DNA from: JBBATK01 sp044228285
Lineage (GTDB): Bacteria > Bacteroidota > Ignavibacteria > Kapaibacteriales > NICIL-2
Reading direction: 5' to 3'
Length of the DNA stretch: 64,000 nt
Assembly (NCBI GenBank): GCA_044228285.1
Contig: JBGAVD010000002.1
Span: 310,001-374,000, forward strand
Below the pieces are notes generated by a model. That model saw only the letters and a list, made by a program, of their open reading frames with translations. It was not told the origin of the DNA and did no database searches. The stretch's first letter is position 1, and every line of letters begins with the position of its first letter. The position numbers and the translations under genes were made by a program. Of the stretch, positions 28,034 to 36,177 are shown one piece after another.

Positions 28034-28625
28034 CGTTCTTCCTCGGAATCAAAAGAATGTCGTCATTGTTTTGTCTCATTCCGTCCTGCGTCTCATGCAG
28101 GTACGGAGCAAGCATCTCTCTCATTTGTTGCTTTGCACGCCAGACTTTATTACGCACCGTTCCTTGCGTGCAATTCAAGGTCTCTGCGATTTCTTCATAA
28201 CTCAGCTCTAGCTCCTCACGCATCACAAATACACTGCGGAGATCCTCTGGTAAAAGCTCCAGAGCTTGCTGAATGATCTCCAGCAATTGGTGCTGTTCCA
28301 TTCCACGGTCGAAGCGACCGTGCTCTTCGTCTAGAAATTCGTGTGATATGCGTTGCAGGCGTTGTTGTTCATTGATGCATTGATTGCGAGCGGAGCGAAG
28401 CAAGTATGCGCCAATGTTCTGTACGTCCTTGCCTCGACGCACGACATCAAAGAAGTGTACAAACACGTTCTGACAAACGTCATCGAGCGAACGAAGGTCC
28501 GAGCGCAACATGCGGCGACAATACGCATATACGCGATCAGCATAGCAGTCGTAGACGTAGGCAAAAGCCTCGTTTGCTTCCGTTGCGCTTCCGCGCAACT
28601 TCTTGACTATGTGTTCATTGCTCAT
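28023..28625 (-). CDS. ECF RNA polymerase sigma factor
   Basis: I start at MSNEHIV (28625); the frame extends five codons further. Region sigma-2 (about residues 20-90) has YDCYADRVYAYCRRML and DDVCQNVFVHFF. Sigma-4 (about 125-180) has LPEDLRSVFVMREELELSYEEIAETLNCTQGTVRNKVWRAK, a canonical helix-turn-helix. No large insertion separates them, which identifies an extracytoplasmic-function sigma factor. It overlaps the downstream anti-sigma/barrel gene by 8-11 bases, the classical arrangement for a sigma and its own inhibitor. The Asn/Asp-rich tail is unusual but short. Its target promoters probably include its own operon. Confidence 0.93.
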   Translation of the reverse strand: MSNEHIVKKLRGSATEANEAFAYVYDCYADRVYAYCRRMLRSDLRSLDDVCQNVFVHFFDVVRRGKDVQNIGAYLLRSARNQCINEQQRLQRISHEFLDEEHGRFDRGMEQHQLLEIIQQALELLPEDLRSVFVMREELELSYEEIAETLNCTQGTVRNKVWRAKQQMREMLAPYLHETQDGMRQNNDDILLIPRKNDDE

Positions 28626-29328
28626 TGTCACATCAAACACTCTACGCTAGATCCTTTGCTTTCACTTTGTTCCCGGTTTCGTTACTCAATACATTGATGC
28701 GCATTGTTTGCAGAAGTTCATTGCATTCTCTCGGGAAACTTGATCTGAAATCAACTGCGCAATCCCTTATAGTGTAGTGACCGCAGTTGTCGCTTTTTGT
28801 CATCGGTCCACACAAAATACTTGGGTGACACTTCATAGAACTCTGCCCATCTTGAGCCATTTGCGTGGTCTTGCACTGGAATTCCTCAGTCTTCCGTACG
28901 AACGAGTGACTAGGTACATCGCAAAACTCAGAGAATGCCGAGACAACTGCCAGATTGGACAGAGCTTCTTTGTTGTGAGTCAGTGATACATAGTGTCGAT
29001 TGTCATCCCGGCAGTGCTTCGATACGAGCTTTCTTTACGCTCTGAACATCCAGACTACTTGCAGGTTGATGCACTTTAAACTCTTCTCCTCATACGGCAG
29101 TCGTAATAAAATTCAACTGCTCTCTAGGCTTGTATACTGAGTCCTTCGAGCGCCACGACAGACGCAGTGAACATCCCTTGCGTACTGGCAGCGCTGTAAC
29201 GAAAAGTCCGTTGTCTTACTCAAACACATGCTGCTACAGTGCTGTTTCACCTGTCTTGAGCGTAGTTTGCAAGAAGCTGATAACCGGTCAGCTCGAACTT
29301 TCGTTGCTGGGTAGACATTCATAGATTT
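28626..29328. other. Gap between divergent genes
   Basis: About 700 bases with no supported gene or repeat. It must carry the promoter of the ECF operon on the minus strand and that of the acetyltransferase on the plus strand. I could not identify specific boxes. Confidence 0.4.
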
Positions 29329-29937
29329 ATGTATAGAACACATCGCCTCATCATTCGACCCTTAACCGATTCGGACGCGCCTCAGCTGTCTGCATTACGC
29401 TCTCTGCCAGAAGTGAATCGCTTCATTAAGCGCGCACAAACCATGAGCGTGGATCAGGCATTAGAAGCAATACAGCGGCAGAACGAGGGGATGCGCAATG
29501 CGCGGTTAGAGTATTATGCTCTGAGTAGTTTCGGTTCTCATGCGAATCTGGAGCAGCTCGATGAGCATACAACTCCGCACTTCATTGGCACTATTTGTCT
29601 CTTTAATTACCGCGATGTTGAATCAAAACAACTACGTCAGGAGCTAAAGGAGAGCGAGGATACGTTGAGTGTGCTTCCGCTCAGAGAAGCAGAAATCGGC
29701 TACGAGTTGCACCCAGACTGGCAAGGAAAGGGCTTGATGCGAGAAGCGCTCGAATGGCTTGTTCAGCAAGCTACGACTCGACGTGGCTTTGACTATCTCT
29801 GTGCATATACACATGTAGAGAACGGGGCATCCATTGCATTGTTAGAACGTCTTGGTTTTTCTCTACAAGCAGAGCGGCTTGATGCGAGCAACGAGAATAA
29901 CAGAGTCTATCAACGCAAAGCTCAGAAGTTGAAGTGA
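29329..29937 (+). CDS. GNAT N-acetyltransferase, RimJ/RimL type
   Basis: A 202-residue GNAT enzyme. The N-terminus RTHRLIIRPLTDSDAPQL is typical of the RimJ/RimL ribosomal-protein or small-molecule acetyltransferases. The acetyl-CoA motif appears as IGYELHPDWQGKGLMREALEW (about residues 122-142), followed by a C-terminal ENGASIALLERLGF segment with the conserved Asn-x-x-Ser. The insertion at about 85-115 (rich in Glu, Leu and Ser) lengthens the loop before the CoA motif. Acetyl-CoA is the likely donor; the acceptor is unknown. It is not related closely to the duplicated GNAT at 23.5-25.2 kb. Confidence 0.88.
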   Translation: MYRTHRLIIRPLTDSDAPQLSALRSLPEVNRFIKRAQTMSVDQALEAIQRQNEGMRNARLEYYALSSFGSHANLEQLDEHTTPHFIGTICLFNYRDVESKQLRQELKESEDTLSVLPLREAEIGYELHPDWQGKGLMREALEWLVQQATTRRGFDYLCAYTHVENGASIALLERLGFSLQAERLDASNENNRVYQRKAQKLK

Positions 29938-30051
29938 TGCGATAGAGTTTAGCTGCCAGGATCTGATTTCCTAAATTCGTCGTTCGATGGAAAGTGCAAG
30001 CGGTTGTATTCGATAGTAGGTCAGTCAGATTTGTAAAGGAGGATATGAAAC

Positions 30052-30774
30052 ATGAGCGTTGTTCGATTTCTTTTCATGTGTAGTGTGTGCTGGTGCAGCA
30101 GTTGTTTGCTGAGTGCAGCTGAGGCTGAGATTCCTACTACTGTGCCTGACTATGTTATGCACCCACGATGGGATGCTTCAAATACCTTGATGGCTAGTGT
30201 TGGAACAACCCTCACCTTCGTCCCACGTCCTATTGCAGAAGAAGAGATCCGCCAGATTCCCATGCTCGATGCCAACATTCGTTGGAACATTGCCTCAGGT
30301 TTCTCTGTGCAAAGTCATGTTGGCTCCAACTATTTAACGAATTATGCGAGCATTGGTCTGCAATGGAGTACCAATGTTGGACCACTCTCACTCTCTATCG
30401 GCGATGACGCGGCAGTGTGGTATGGAATTGCAACAATGGATGCTTTTAATGTTGATGCAGTCGGGTGGCTCAACGTACCGCATGTTTCTCTGGGAATGTC
30501 GAGCTCCGAACTACTTATCTCGCTGAGAGCTGAGATGCACCTGTTAACCTCTCGTAGTACCCGTGTGGGTGAGTTTGAAGTGGCTTCCGATCGCAACCAA
30601 CGTCTGGGGGCGTCATTGGCACTGTATCTCGAACAACCATTTGCCAAGAAGACGCATCTTCTCTTAGGTCTGAAGCTGAACAGCTTGAAGAATGCCTATC
30701 AATCATGGTTAGCCTTCTCGACCTTTAACGATCCTCTCTTGTATCCAGAGTTGAGCGTAGGGGTACTATTATGA
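30052..30774 (+). CDS. Predicted outer-membrane barrel protein
   Basis: A 240-residue exported protein with a signal peptide ending near LLSAAEA. The mature part has about eight amphipathic strands alternating with short turns (LMASVGTTLTFV, NIRWNIASGFSVQSHVG, ASIGLQWSTN, LLLGLKLNSL) and ends LSVGVLL. A ribosome binding site (aaaggagg) stands ahead of the ATG. The stop overlaps the next start as ATGA, so it is co-translated with the GDPD-like lipoprotein. The family is not recognised; a small barrel in the outer membrane is the best guess. Confidence 0.72.
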   Translation: MSVVRFLFMCSVCWCSSCLLSAAEAEIPTTVPDYVMHPRWDASNTLMASVGTTLTFVPRPIAEEEIRQIPMLDANIRWNIASGFSVQSHVGSNYLTNYASIGLQWSTNVGPLSLSIGDDAAVWYGIATMDAFNVDAVGWLNVPHVSLGMSSSELLISLRAEMHLLTSRSTRVGEFEVASDRNQRLGASLALYLEQPFAKKTHLLLGLKLNSLKNAYQSWLAFSTFNDPLLYPELSVGVLL

Positions 30775-32093
30775 CACTAGCTCAACATACCACGGGTAGA
30801 GTCAGAATGAGCAGTCTGGAGATCCTCCGTGCACATCTCTTGAGTTACTTCTTGTTTGCCATAGCGCTTTGCTCCTGCGGATCAGAATTGAGGGTGCTCG
30901 TGCCCGACGTTGAATCTCTGAATGTTCTAGAGAATACGAAAGCCATTCCTCGCTCAGCATTGAGGGCTGTAGACGGCGTGTACCTTGTGAAGAGTGGAAC
31001 GAATCGCTTTGGTGATACGCTGGTGCTCAAACACGATGGTCCAACCTTGAGCATCTTCTGTCAGCGCAACTCAGCCTACTTGATATTACGCAGCGGAATG
31101 CGCGACACAACCTTTCTCTATGCGGGCTATTGGCGCTTTGCTCAAGGACCTCAATCGGGACTTGCAGTATTGCAGATAGATTCTTCTGACGTGATACAGT
31201 TGTTACGCGGACGACGTCCCGCAGACTTACAATTGCGTGGTAACGTTGGAAGTAGCGAGAACTTTCGCGAGGAGCAGATTGTACTGCGCTACCTGCGTCC
31301 TCTTTACGGAACGGATACCGTACGTACCTCCAAACCTCTGCTGATTATCGCCCACCGAGGTGGAGGAAGAAATAGCGATCGATTGCCTTTCTCCGAGAAC
31401 TCAGCGGAGCTGGTTCGCTTTGCCTCAAAACTAGGTGCGCATGGTGTAGAAATTGACGTGCGCTTAACGCGCGATTCAGTGCCAGTGTTATATCACGACG
31501 AAAACCTCAACACTCGTCTCGTCGATGGTGAGTTCATGGTTGGTCCTATAGGAAACTACAGTCTTGCTCAACTCCGTGCGCTCTGTCGTCTCAAAAATGG
31601 AGAGCTCATTCCTACTTTAGAGAAAGTACTCGACGACATCATCGACAGTACAAATCTGCGGGCTGTGTGGTTAGACATCAAAGAAGTTGGTGAGATCGAG
31701 AAAGTCATCGCGCTTCAGCAGCGCGCATCAGAGCGCGCACGGCTCCTCTATCATGCGGGGCTGCGAGATAGTCTGGAGATATACTTTGGACTGGCAAGTG
31801 AAGACATTTATCAGGCATTTGTCTCGCGACCTGATCATGCCGCTATCAGTTCTGTCTGCGAGCTCAGTACTGAGAAGACCCTGGCAGCAGGGTCAAAGGT
31901 GTATGGAGCAAGATGGACTCTTGGTTCCCTCATCACTGAGGTCCAACAACTCCATGCGCAAAATACTAACGCGTTTGTGTGGACTCTTGACCAACCAGAC
32001 TTCATTCTGCGTTTTCTTCACGATGCGGACTACGACGGCATACTAACGAACTACCCAACAGTCGTTGCCTATCACTATTATGTACAGCCATGA
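30771..32093 (+). CDS. Glycerophosphodiester phosphodiesterase-like lipoprotein
   Basis: The start at 30771 overlaps the upstream stop (ATGA); MSSLEIL at 30807 is an alternative with a shorter signal. A lipobox-like ALCSC near residue 36 indicates lipidation. Residues about 40-185 form an unrecognised N-terminal domain. The GDPD domain (about 188-440) has the catalytic and metal set: His 195-Arg 196 (IAHRGGG), Glu 209-Asn 210, Glu 227-x-Asp 229 (VEIDVRLT) and His 242 (LYHDENL). These enzymes hydrolyse glycerophosphodiesters to glycerol-3-phosphate and an alcohol. Here it would act in the periplasm or at the outer membrane on lipid or wall polymers. The stop overlaps the next gene's start (ATGA). 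Confidence 0.9.
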   Translation: MTLAQHTTGRVRMSSLEILRAHLLSYFLFAIALCSCGSELRVLVPDVESLNVLENTKAIPRSALRAVDGVYLVKSGTNRFGDTLVLKHDGPTLSIFCQRNSAYLILRSGMRDTTFLYAGYWRFAQGPQSGLAVLQIDSSDVIQLLRGRRPADLQLRGNVGSSENFREEQIVLRYLRPLYGTDTVRTSKPLLIIAHRGGGRNSDRLPFSENSAELVRFASKLGAHGVEIDVRLTRDSVPVLYHDENLNTRLVDGEFMVGPIGNYSLAQLRALCRLKNGELIPTLEKVLDDIIDSTNLRAVWLDIKEVGEIEKVIALQQRASERARLLYHAGLRDSLEIYFGLASEDIYQAFVSRPDHAAISSVCELSTEKTLAAGSKVYGARWTLGSLITEVQQLHAQNTNAFVWTLDQPDFILRFLHDADYDGILTNYPTVVAYHYYVQP

Positions 32094-32713
32094 GAAAACG
32101 AACTCACAAAACACCGCTTGTCTCTCCTTGGCTCTTTACCTTGCTCTGTGGCTTGCTTTTATGGCAACAAGAACCGCTCTTGGCAGAGGAATCCGATAGT
32201 GTTCTCTATCGTCTGCATCTGCAGGCTTTTGCGGGACCGAGCATGTCGCGCATCGAGCGGAGTACTACAGTCGACAAAGCAGAATACTCCAGAAGTGCCT
32301 ACGCATTCTCTCTGCGTTGCCTTGTGCAACCAAACCATCTCTTAGCTATTGGTGTTGAGACTTCGTACTTGCAGCTCTCGAGCATGACAGTGAAAGCCGA
32401 TGCGACTTTGCCTGAAGGCAGTACGATGTCTTTGAATGCTATACCGCTGCTCTGCATTTTTAGCATGGAAAAGTATGGAGTAGAACTGAGTGCTGGCGTA
32501 GGAGCGTACTCATATCGCGCTCAACTCCTTGCACATGGGGTCAGCACCACCAGCTCTGAGTGGGAGATAGGTTGGAATGCCGCCGCTGCTTATCGCTTTA
32601 CACTCCTTAAGAACTTCTATCTTGGTGCTGAAGCCCGAGTCTACGTCATTCCCGAACGCTCCGTCTCATTAAGTACTGCAGGCTTGCGTATACAGTACCA
32701 ACTGTACTACTAA
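32090..32713 (+). CDS. Predicted outer-membrane barrel protein
   Basis: A 207-residue protein overlapping the GDPD-like gene by ATGA. The signal peptide is MRKRTHKTPLVSPWLFTLLCGLLLW..., ending near LLA. The mature sequence has the pattern of an OmpX/OmpW-like eight-strand barrel: LHLQAFAGPSMSRIE, AYAFSLRCLVQ, LLAIGVETSYLQL, YGVELSAGVGAYSYRA, WEIGWNAAAAYRF, FYLGAEARVYV and the final GLRIQYQLYY with a terminal Tyr. It is the third gene of the coupled trio. A GC-rich hairpin follows 20 bases after the stop. Confidence 0.75.
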   Translation: MRKRTHKTPLVSPWLFTLLCGLLLWQQEPLLAEESDSVLYRLHLQAFAGPSMSRIERSTTVDKAEYSRSAYAFSLRCLVQPNHLLAIGVETSYLQLSSMTVKADATLPEGSTMSLNAIPLLCIFSMEKYGVELSAGVGAYSYRAQLLAHGVSTTSSEWEIGWNAAAAYRFTLLKNFYLGAEARVYVIPERSVSLSTAGLRIQYQLYY

Positions 32714-32732
32714 TGATGATGTTCTTCCTCAA

Positions 32733-32749
32733 GGCGCGCTCGGCGCGCC
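32733..32749 (+). repeat. GC-only hairpin between operon parts
   Basis: Stem ggcgcgc/gcgcgcc around the loop tcg, 20 bases after the stop of the preceding barrel gene. No T-tract follows. It may separate the coupled trio from the following two genes. Confidence 0.5.
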
Positions 32750-32962
32750 AACTAAGCCTCCTCGATGTCTTCACGATATCTCTTCAGTACGCAGAGCTCA
32801 AACAATCGTAGCACATGTAGACATAGATCGTAGCGACTTTTGAAGATTCTTCTGTAGCTTATGATTGGAAACGAGGCACTGAACAGAGTTGCCTTGAACT
32901 GTGTTCCAAGGTCTCGCAAATCTTTGGGGATCGCATTCTCAGTTCTTGACAGGTGTTTACGA

Positions 32963-33451
32963 ATGAAGCTATTGCAAAGAGTCTGTTGCTTCCTTGTTCT
33001 TTGCGCGAGTATGCACACACTCAGCGCACAGGATAGTAGTTTCCAAAAGGCTCTCTATTTCGACCTTGGCGGTTCGGGAGGTGCCTTTAGTTTTAACTAT
33101 GAAGAACCGTGGGCCAGCGCTGGCAATTGGCAAGTGAGCTGGAGTGCCGGACTTTCGGTGTTTCCTATTGATGTAAACAACGGAGTAGTACTGGTGATTC
33201 CCACGATAGCGCATGCATACTATGGTAGTGGTGCGCATAAGCTTGAGCTTGGTATGGGACATGCCTTGAGCATTACTACCAAGGCATCTGGTTTCTCAAT
33301 GATTACGCCGCTTATAGGCTATCGATATCAGAGTCCGCAAACAACAGTACATCCTTGGTTCTATCGGGTGACCTACACACCGATTGTCTCATACCTCTTG
33401 CAGTTTCAATACCAACATTGGTTGGGTCTTAGTGTGGGGTATCAATGGTGA
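32963..33451 (+). CDS. Predicted small outer-membrane barrel protein
   Basis: The frame is open from 32861, but ATG 32963, preceded by AGGTG at a good spacing, begins a proper signal peptide (MKLLQRVCCFLVLCASMHTLSA, then QDSSF). The mature part is about 140 residues of alternating hydrophobic strands (YFDLGGSGGAFSFNYE, WQVSWSAGLSVFPI, HKLELGMGHALSIT, ITPLIGYRY) ending WLGLSVGYQW with a terminal aromatic, as in outer-membrane barrels. Its stop overlaps the start of the next lipoprotein gene by seven bases. The family is not recognised. Confidence 0.75.
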   Translation: MKLLQRVCCFLVLCASMHTLSAQDSSFQKALYFDLGGSGGAFSFNYEEPWASAGNWQVSWSAGLSVFPIDVNNGVVLVIPTIAHAYYGSGAHKLELGMGHALSITTKASGFSMITPLIGYRYQSPQTTVHPWFYRVTYTPIVSYLLQFQYQHWLGLSVGYQW

Positions 33452-34242
33452 ACGAATGCGCATTTAGAATGCTAACAAGATCCTCGCTCTTGTTCCTGCT
33501 GCTTGGATTCATGCAGTGGAGTTGCTCGTACCCGCTAGACAGTAGCGGCGGCGCGAGTTTTTCCGAGGATTATGAGAATGTTGTGTACAGCGACAGTCTG
33601 TTCGGGCCAGGCAAAACTCGTTGGACCTATACTCAACAAACACTGGAAGGAAACTCGATCAGCATTGATTCTCACATCGTGCATGGAGGCAAGCATAGTT
33701 TGTGTTTTACAGCAATGCGTTCTGGTGAGAAGCTCTCGAAGTGCTCGATCTCTAAGTCAAATATGTATTTCGAGCATGGGAGTGTGATAGAGTATTCCGC
33801 ATGGTACTATTTGGACAATGATCTTGATCAACCCTATCTCTTCCTTGTTGACTTTGAGGAGACTGTTGCCGTCGGTGCAGGACCAGGATTGCGAATTGCC
33901 CTCGATGGAGATGGACGAGCTTTGGAAGTCGAACGTGGCAAGATGGGAGCAAGTACCATCCACCAGCCTGAACAGAGAATCAACTTCCCGCGTCGCCAAT
34001 GGGTACACCTCGTCTATCAAATCCATCTTTCTCAAAGTGACGAGGGCTCCATCAAACTTTGGCAGAACGGCGAGCTCCTCATAGATCAGCAGAATATTCA
34101 AACGATGCCCCACGATATCCTATACTTCATCCAGGGGAGCAAAGGCGTGTATAACAGTATTGAAGTGGGGATCACAGCAAACTCAGATAAGAGTGACTGT
34201 GTGTTGTACATGGATGATATGAGTATTCGTAAGATCGAATAG
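33445..34242 (+). CDS. Lipoprotein with concanavalin A-like (polysaccharide-lyase-like) fold
   Basis: A 265-residue lipoprotein starting inside the previous gene's stop region (ATG 33445; ATG 33469 is an alternative). A hydrophobic leader ends at MQWSC. The rest resembles the jelly-roll of heparin-lyase-like or LamG/ConA-like domains. Features include HGGKHSLCFTA near residue 76, SVIEYSAWYYLD near 112, the typical RRQWVHLVYQIHLSQSDEGSIKLWQNGELLID near 180-215 and a final VLYMDDMSIRK strand. In related proteins the RWVHLVYQIH...LW.NGE segment lines the carbohydrate groove. Substrate binding or cleavage of a polysaccharide is inferred, not shown. It is the last gene of the envelope cluster. Confidence 0.72.
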   Translation: MVNECAFRMLTRSSLLFLLLGFMQWSCSYPLDSSGGASFSEDYENVVYSDSLFGPGKTRWTYTQQTLEGNSISIDSHIVHGGKHSLCFTAMRSGEKLSKCSISKSNMYFEHGSVIEYSAWYYLDNDLDQPYLFLVDFEETVAVGAGPGLRIALDGDGRALEVERGKMGASTIHQPEQRINFPRRQWVHLVYQIHLSQSDEGSIKLWQNGELLIDQQNIQTMPHDILYFIQGSKGVYNSIEVGITANSDKSDCVLYMDDMSIRKIE

Positions 34243-34308
34243 CGGTTTTCATTAGACTATTCAGTACCAGAGTTGTCTTCAATCCGACCTGCCAACAAGC
34301 AAGCATGA

Positions 34309-34327
34309 GCTAGGCCGAAGGCCTAGC
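34309..34327. repeat. Small hairpin without U-tract
   Basis: Stem gctaggcc/ggcctagc (8 bp) on the loop gaa, about 67 bases after the lipoprotein stop. It may mark the 3' end of the envelope cluster, but no T-run follows on the plus strand. The loop is the same as that of the hairpin at 905-921. Confidence 0.5.
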
Positions 34328-34332
34328 ATGAA

Positions 34333-34367
34333 CAAAAAAAAGGCCTGCTGTACAGACAGCAGGCCTA
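34333..34367 (-). terminator. Intrinsic terminator of the DEAD-box helicase gene
   Basis: Stem aggcctgctgt/acagcaggcct with a short loop; on the minus strand it is followed by TTTTTTTGTT. It lies about 45 bases beyond the helicase stop codon. Confidence 0.92.
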
Positions 34368-34413
34368 AGAAATGAATGCAGCATCAATCACTCAGATGCA
34401 TAAGATTGCTAGA

Positions 34414-35556
34414 TCAAGAGTATTCGTATGGATGCTCTGTCACTACTTCAATTTTCGTTTTCACGAGCTTGTCGATACCGCGCATATATGGCAGTTCGTC
34501 CAGCGTGCAGAAGGAGAGTGCTATACCAGGTGAGCCAGCGCGGCCAGTACGGCCGATGCGGTGCACGTAGGTTTCAGGAGCTTCTGGAATTTCAAAGTTG
34601 ATCACGTGGCTGAGTTTATCGATATCGATACCGCGAGATGCGATATCAGTAGCAACCAAGACACGAAGAGTCTTATCCTTGAAACTCTTGAGAGCCTTCT
34701 CGCGAGCCATTTGTGATTTATCACCGTGAATCGCTTCAGCACGAATGCCACCACGATTGAGATCCTTCACGACACGATCAGCGCCGCGCTTTGTGCGTGT
34801 AAACACCAAGGCGCTGTCGATTTCATGTTCGTCAAGAATGTGTTGTAGCAGACGACGTTTGTTTTCCTTCTCAACGTAGTACACAGACTGCTTCACCAGT
34901 GTTGGTGTCAGCGAGCTGTTCGCCACGTTCACATCAATGTGAATTGGATTCTTGAGAATCTGATTCACCAAGTGACGGATTTCCGGTGGCATGGTTGCAG
35001 AGAAGAACAGTGTCTGACGCTTTGCAGGGATCTTCGTAATGATCTTCTTGATCGGTACAATGAAACCCATATCGAGCATGCGGTCTGCCTCATCGAGAAC
35101 AAGATATTCGAGTTCGTTTAAGCGAACGATGCCTTGTTCCATGAGGTCAAGCAATCTGCCTGGAGTAGCGACAAGGATGTCGACACCGCGACGTAGCGCC
35201 TTTACTTGATGGAATTGCGACACACCGCCGAAGACGACTGTGTGACGGAGCGAGAGGTTCTTTGAGTACATCGTAATGTTCTCAGCGATTTGTGTTGCCA
35301 GCTCGCGTGTTGGAGCAAGGATAAGCGCTTTAATGCTACGTTGTGGTGTAGCTGGCTCACTTGCAGAAAGATGTTGAAGAATAGGCAGTGCAAAAGCAGC
35401 TGTCTTTCCTGTTCCTGTTTGCGCGCATCCAAAGATGTCGCGTCCGGCGAGAACATGGGGAATCGCCTTTTCCTGGATCGCAGTTGGCTGCGTATATCCG
35501 GCATCAACTAATGCACTCAACAGAGGCTTGATGATGTCTAACTGATCAAAAGTCAT
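34414..35556 (-). CDS. DEAD-box RNA helicase, RhlE-like
   Basis: I start at MTFDQL (35556); the frame extends 14 codons further without support. The 380-residue protein has the full two-RecA-domain core: Q motif (F..L....L..AGYTQPTAIQ, residues 3-28), Walker A AQTGTGKT (45-52), PTRELA (82-87), TPGR, DEAD (155-158), SAT (186-188), VFTRTKRGAD, ATDIASRGID and HRIGRTGR (332-339). It ends soon after the core without the DeaD/CsdA RNA-binding tail, so it resembles RhlE or the short Bacteroidota DEAD-box enzymes. It should unwind structured RNA using ATP, for ribosome assembly or RNA decay. It is monocistronic. Confidence 0.95.
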   Translation of the reverse strand: MTFDQLDIIKPLLSALVDAGYTQPTAIQEKAIPHVLAGRDIFGCAQTGTGKTAAFALPILQHLSASEPATPQRSIKALILAPTRELATQIAENITMYSKNLSLRHTVVFGGVSQFHQVKALRRGVDILVATPGRLLDLMEQGIVRLNELEYLVLDEADRMLDMGFIVPIKKIITKIPAKRQTLFFSATMPPEIRHLVNQILKNPIHIDVNVANSSLTPTLVKQSVYYVEKENKRRLLQHILDEHEIDSALVFTRTKRGADRVVKDLNRGGIRAEAIHGDKSQMAREKALKSFKDKTLRVLVATDIASRGIDIDKLSHVINFEIPEAPETYVHRIGRTGRAGSPGIALSFCTLDELPYMRGIDKLVKTKIEVVTEHPYEYS

Positions 35557-36177
35557 AGAATATGATAATGTGGTACAATCTGTACGCCATTGCATCAAAG
35601 GAGAGAGGGGAATAGACGGGAGGTGTGTTAAACGACTAGTCTCTCTGATCCATCATTGCGCATACGAACGCTCATTGCGCTGTTCTGTATTGTGTCAGAA
35701 CTTGTATGCTATAGTGACGAGAATCGAGGGGCAGTGCAGGAGAAATTGCGACCGAAACGCGGTACTACGGTATGGAGATACTTTTCAAAGATACAACTTT
35801 GTCTCTAGACAATAGCAATTATCTTGCCGAAAGCCTAAAATGGGGATAACTGGGATGAATCTAGGCACTTTGCGCTCAGTCAGCGACGTAAATCGCCGGA
35901 AAAGCAAGCGGGACTGCTTTTCTTATGCCATCACCGGGAGGCTGGTACCGTACTCAGCCTGTGTCCAGAGCTTGAGGTATTGAGCCTAGTGAGAACTTCC
36001 ATGTATAAGAAGACTAGGAAGCAAACATCTTGCTCGGTAGCTGCTCATATCGTCACTGGGAGCCAGAGATGGCGCGCTCAAGAGATTGCGTTCTGACGCG
36101 GAAACATCCTCAGTTTTTGACTCTGAATGGTCGATATTTTGAAGGATACCGTCGTTCAGTCATTAGAAGTACGCGAA
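35557..36177. other. Gap holding a candidate structured leader
   Basis: About 600 bases between the divergent helicase and hybrid-kinase genes. Its middle (35861-35989) can form a nested set of stems, listed separately. The rest shows no gene or repeat. The open frame at 36030-36332 is in another register of the kinase gene and is not supported. Confidence 0.4.
35861..35989 (+). ncRNA. Candidate structured RNA / riboswitch-like leader
   Basis: A closing stem pairs ctaggc (35861-35866) with gcctag (35984-35989). Inside lie gcga/tcgc (35883-35886/35893-35896), aaaagca/tgctttt (35900-35906/35915-35921) and aggctg/cagcct (35939-35944/35955-35960). The segments GACGTAAATCGCCGG and GGCTGGTACCG recall conserved words of the c-di-GMP-I (GEMM) aptamer. 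Other words (GCCATCACCGGGAGGC) recall cobalamin riboswitches. Neither match is complete. It lies 140-190 bases ahead of the hybrid histidine-kinase start, in the right place for a leader. This is a hypothesis from hand folding only. Confidence 0.35.
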
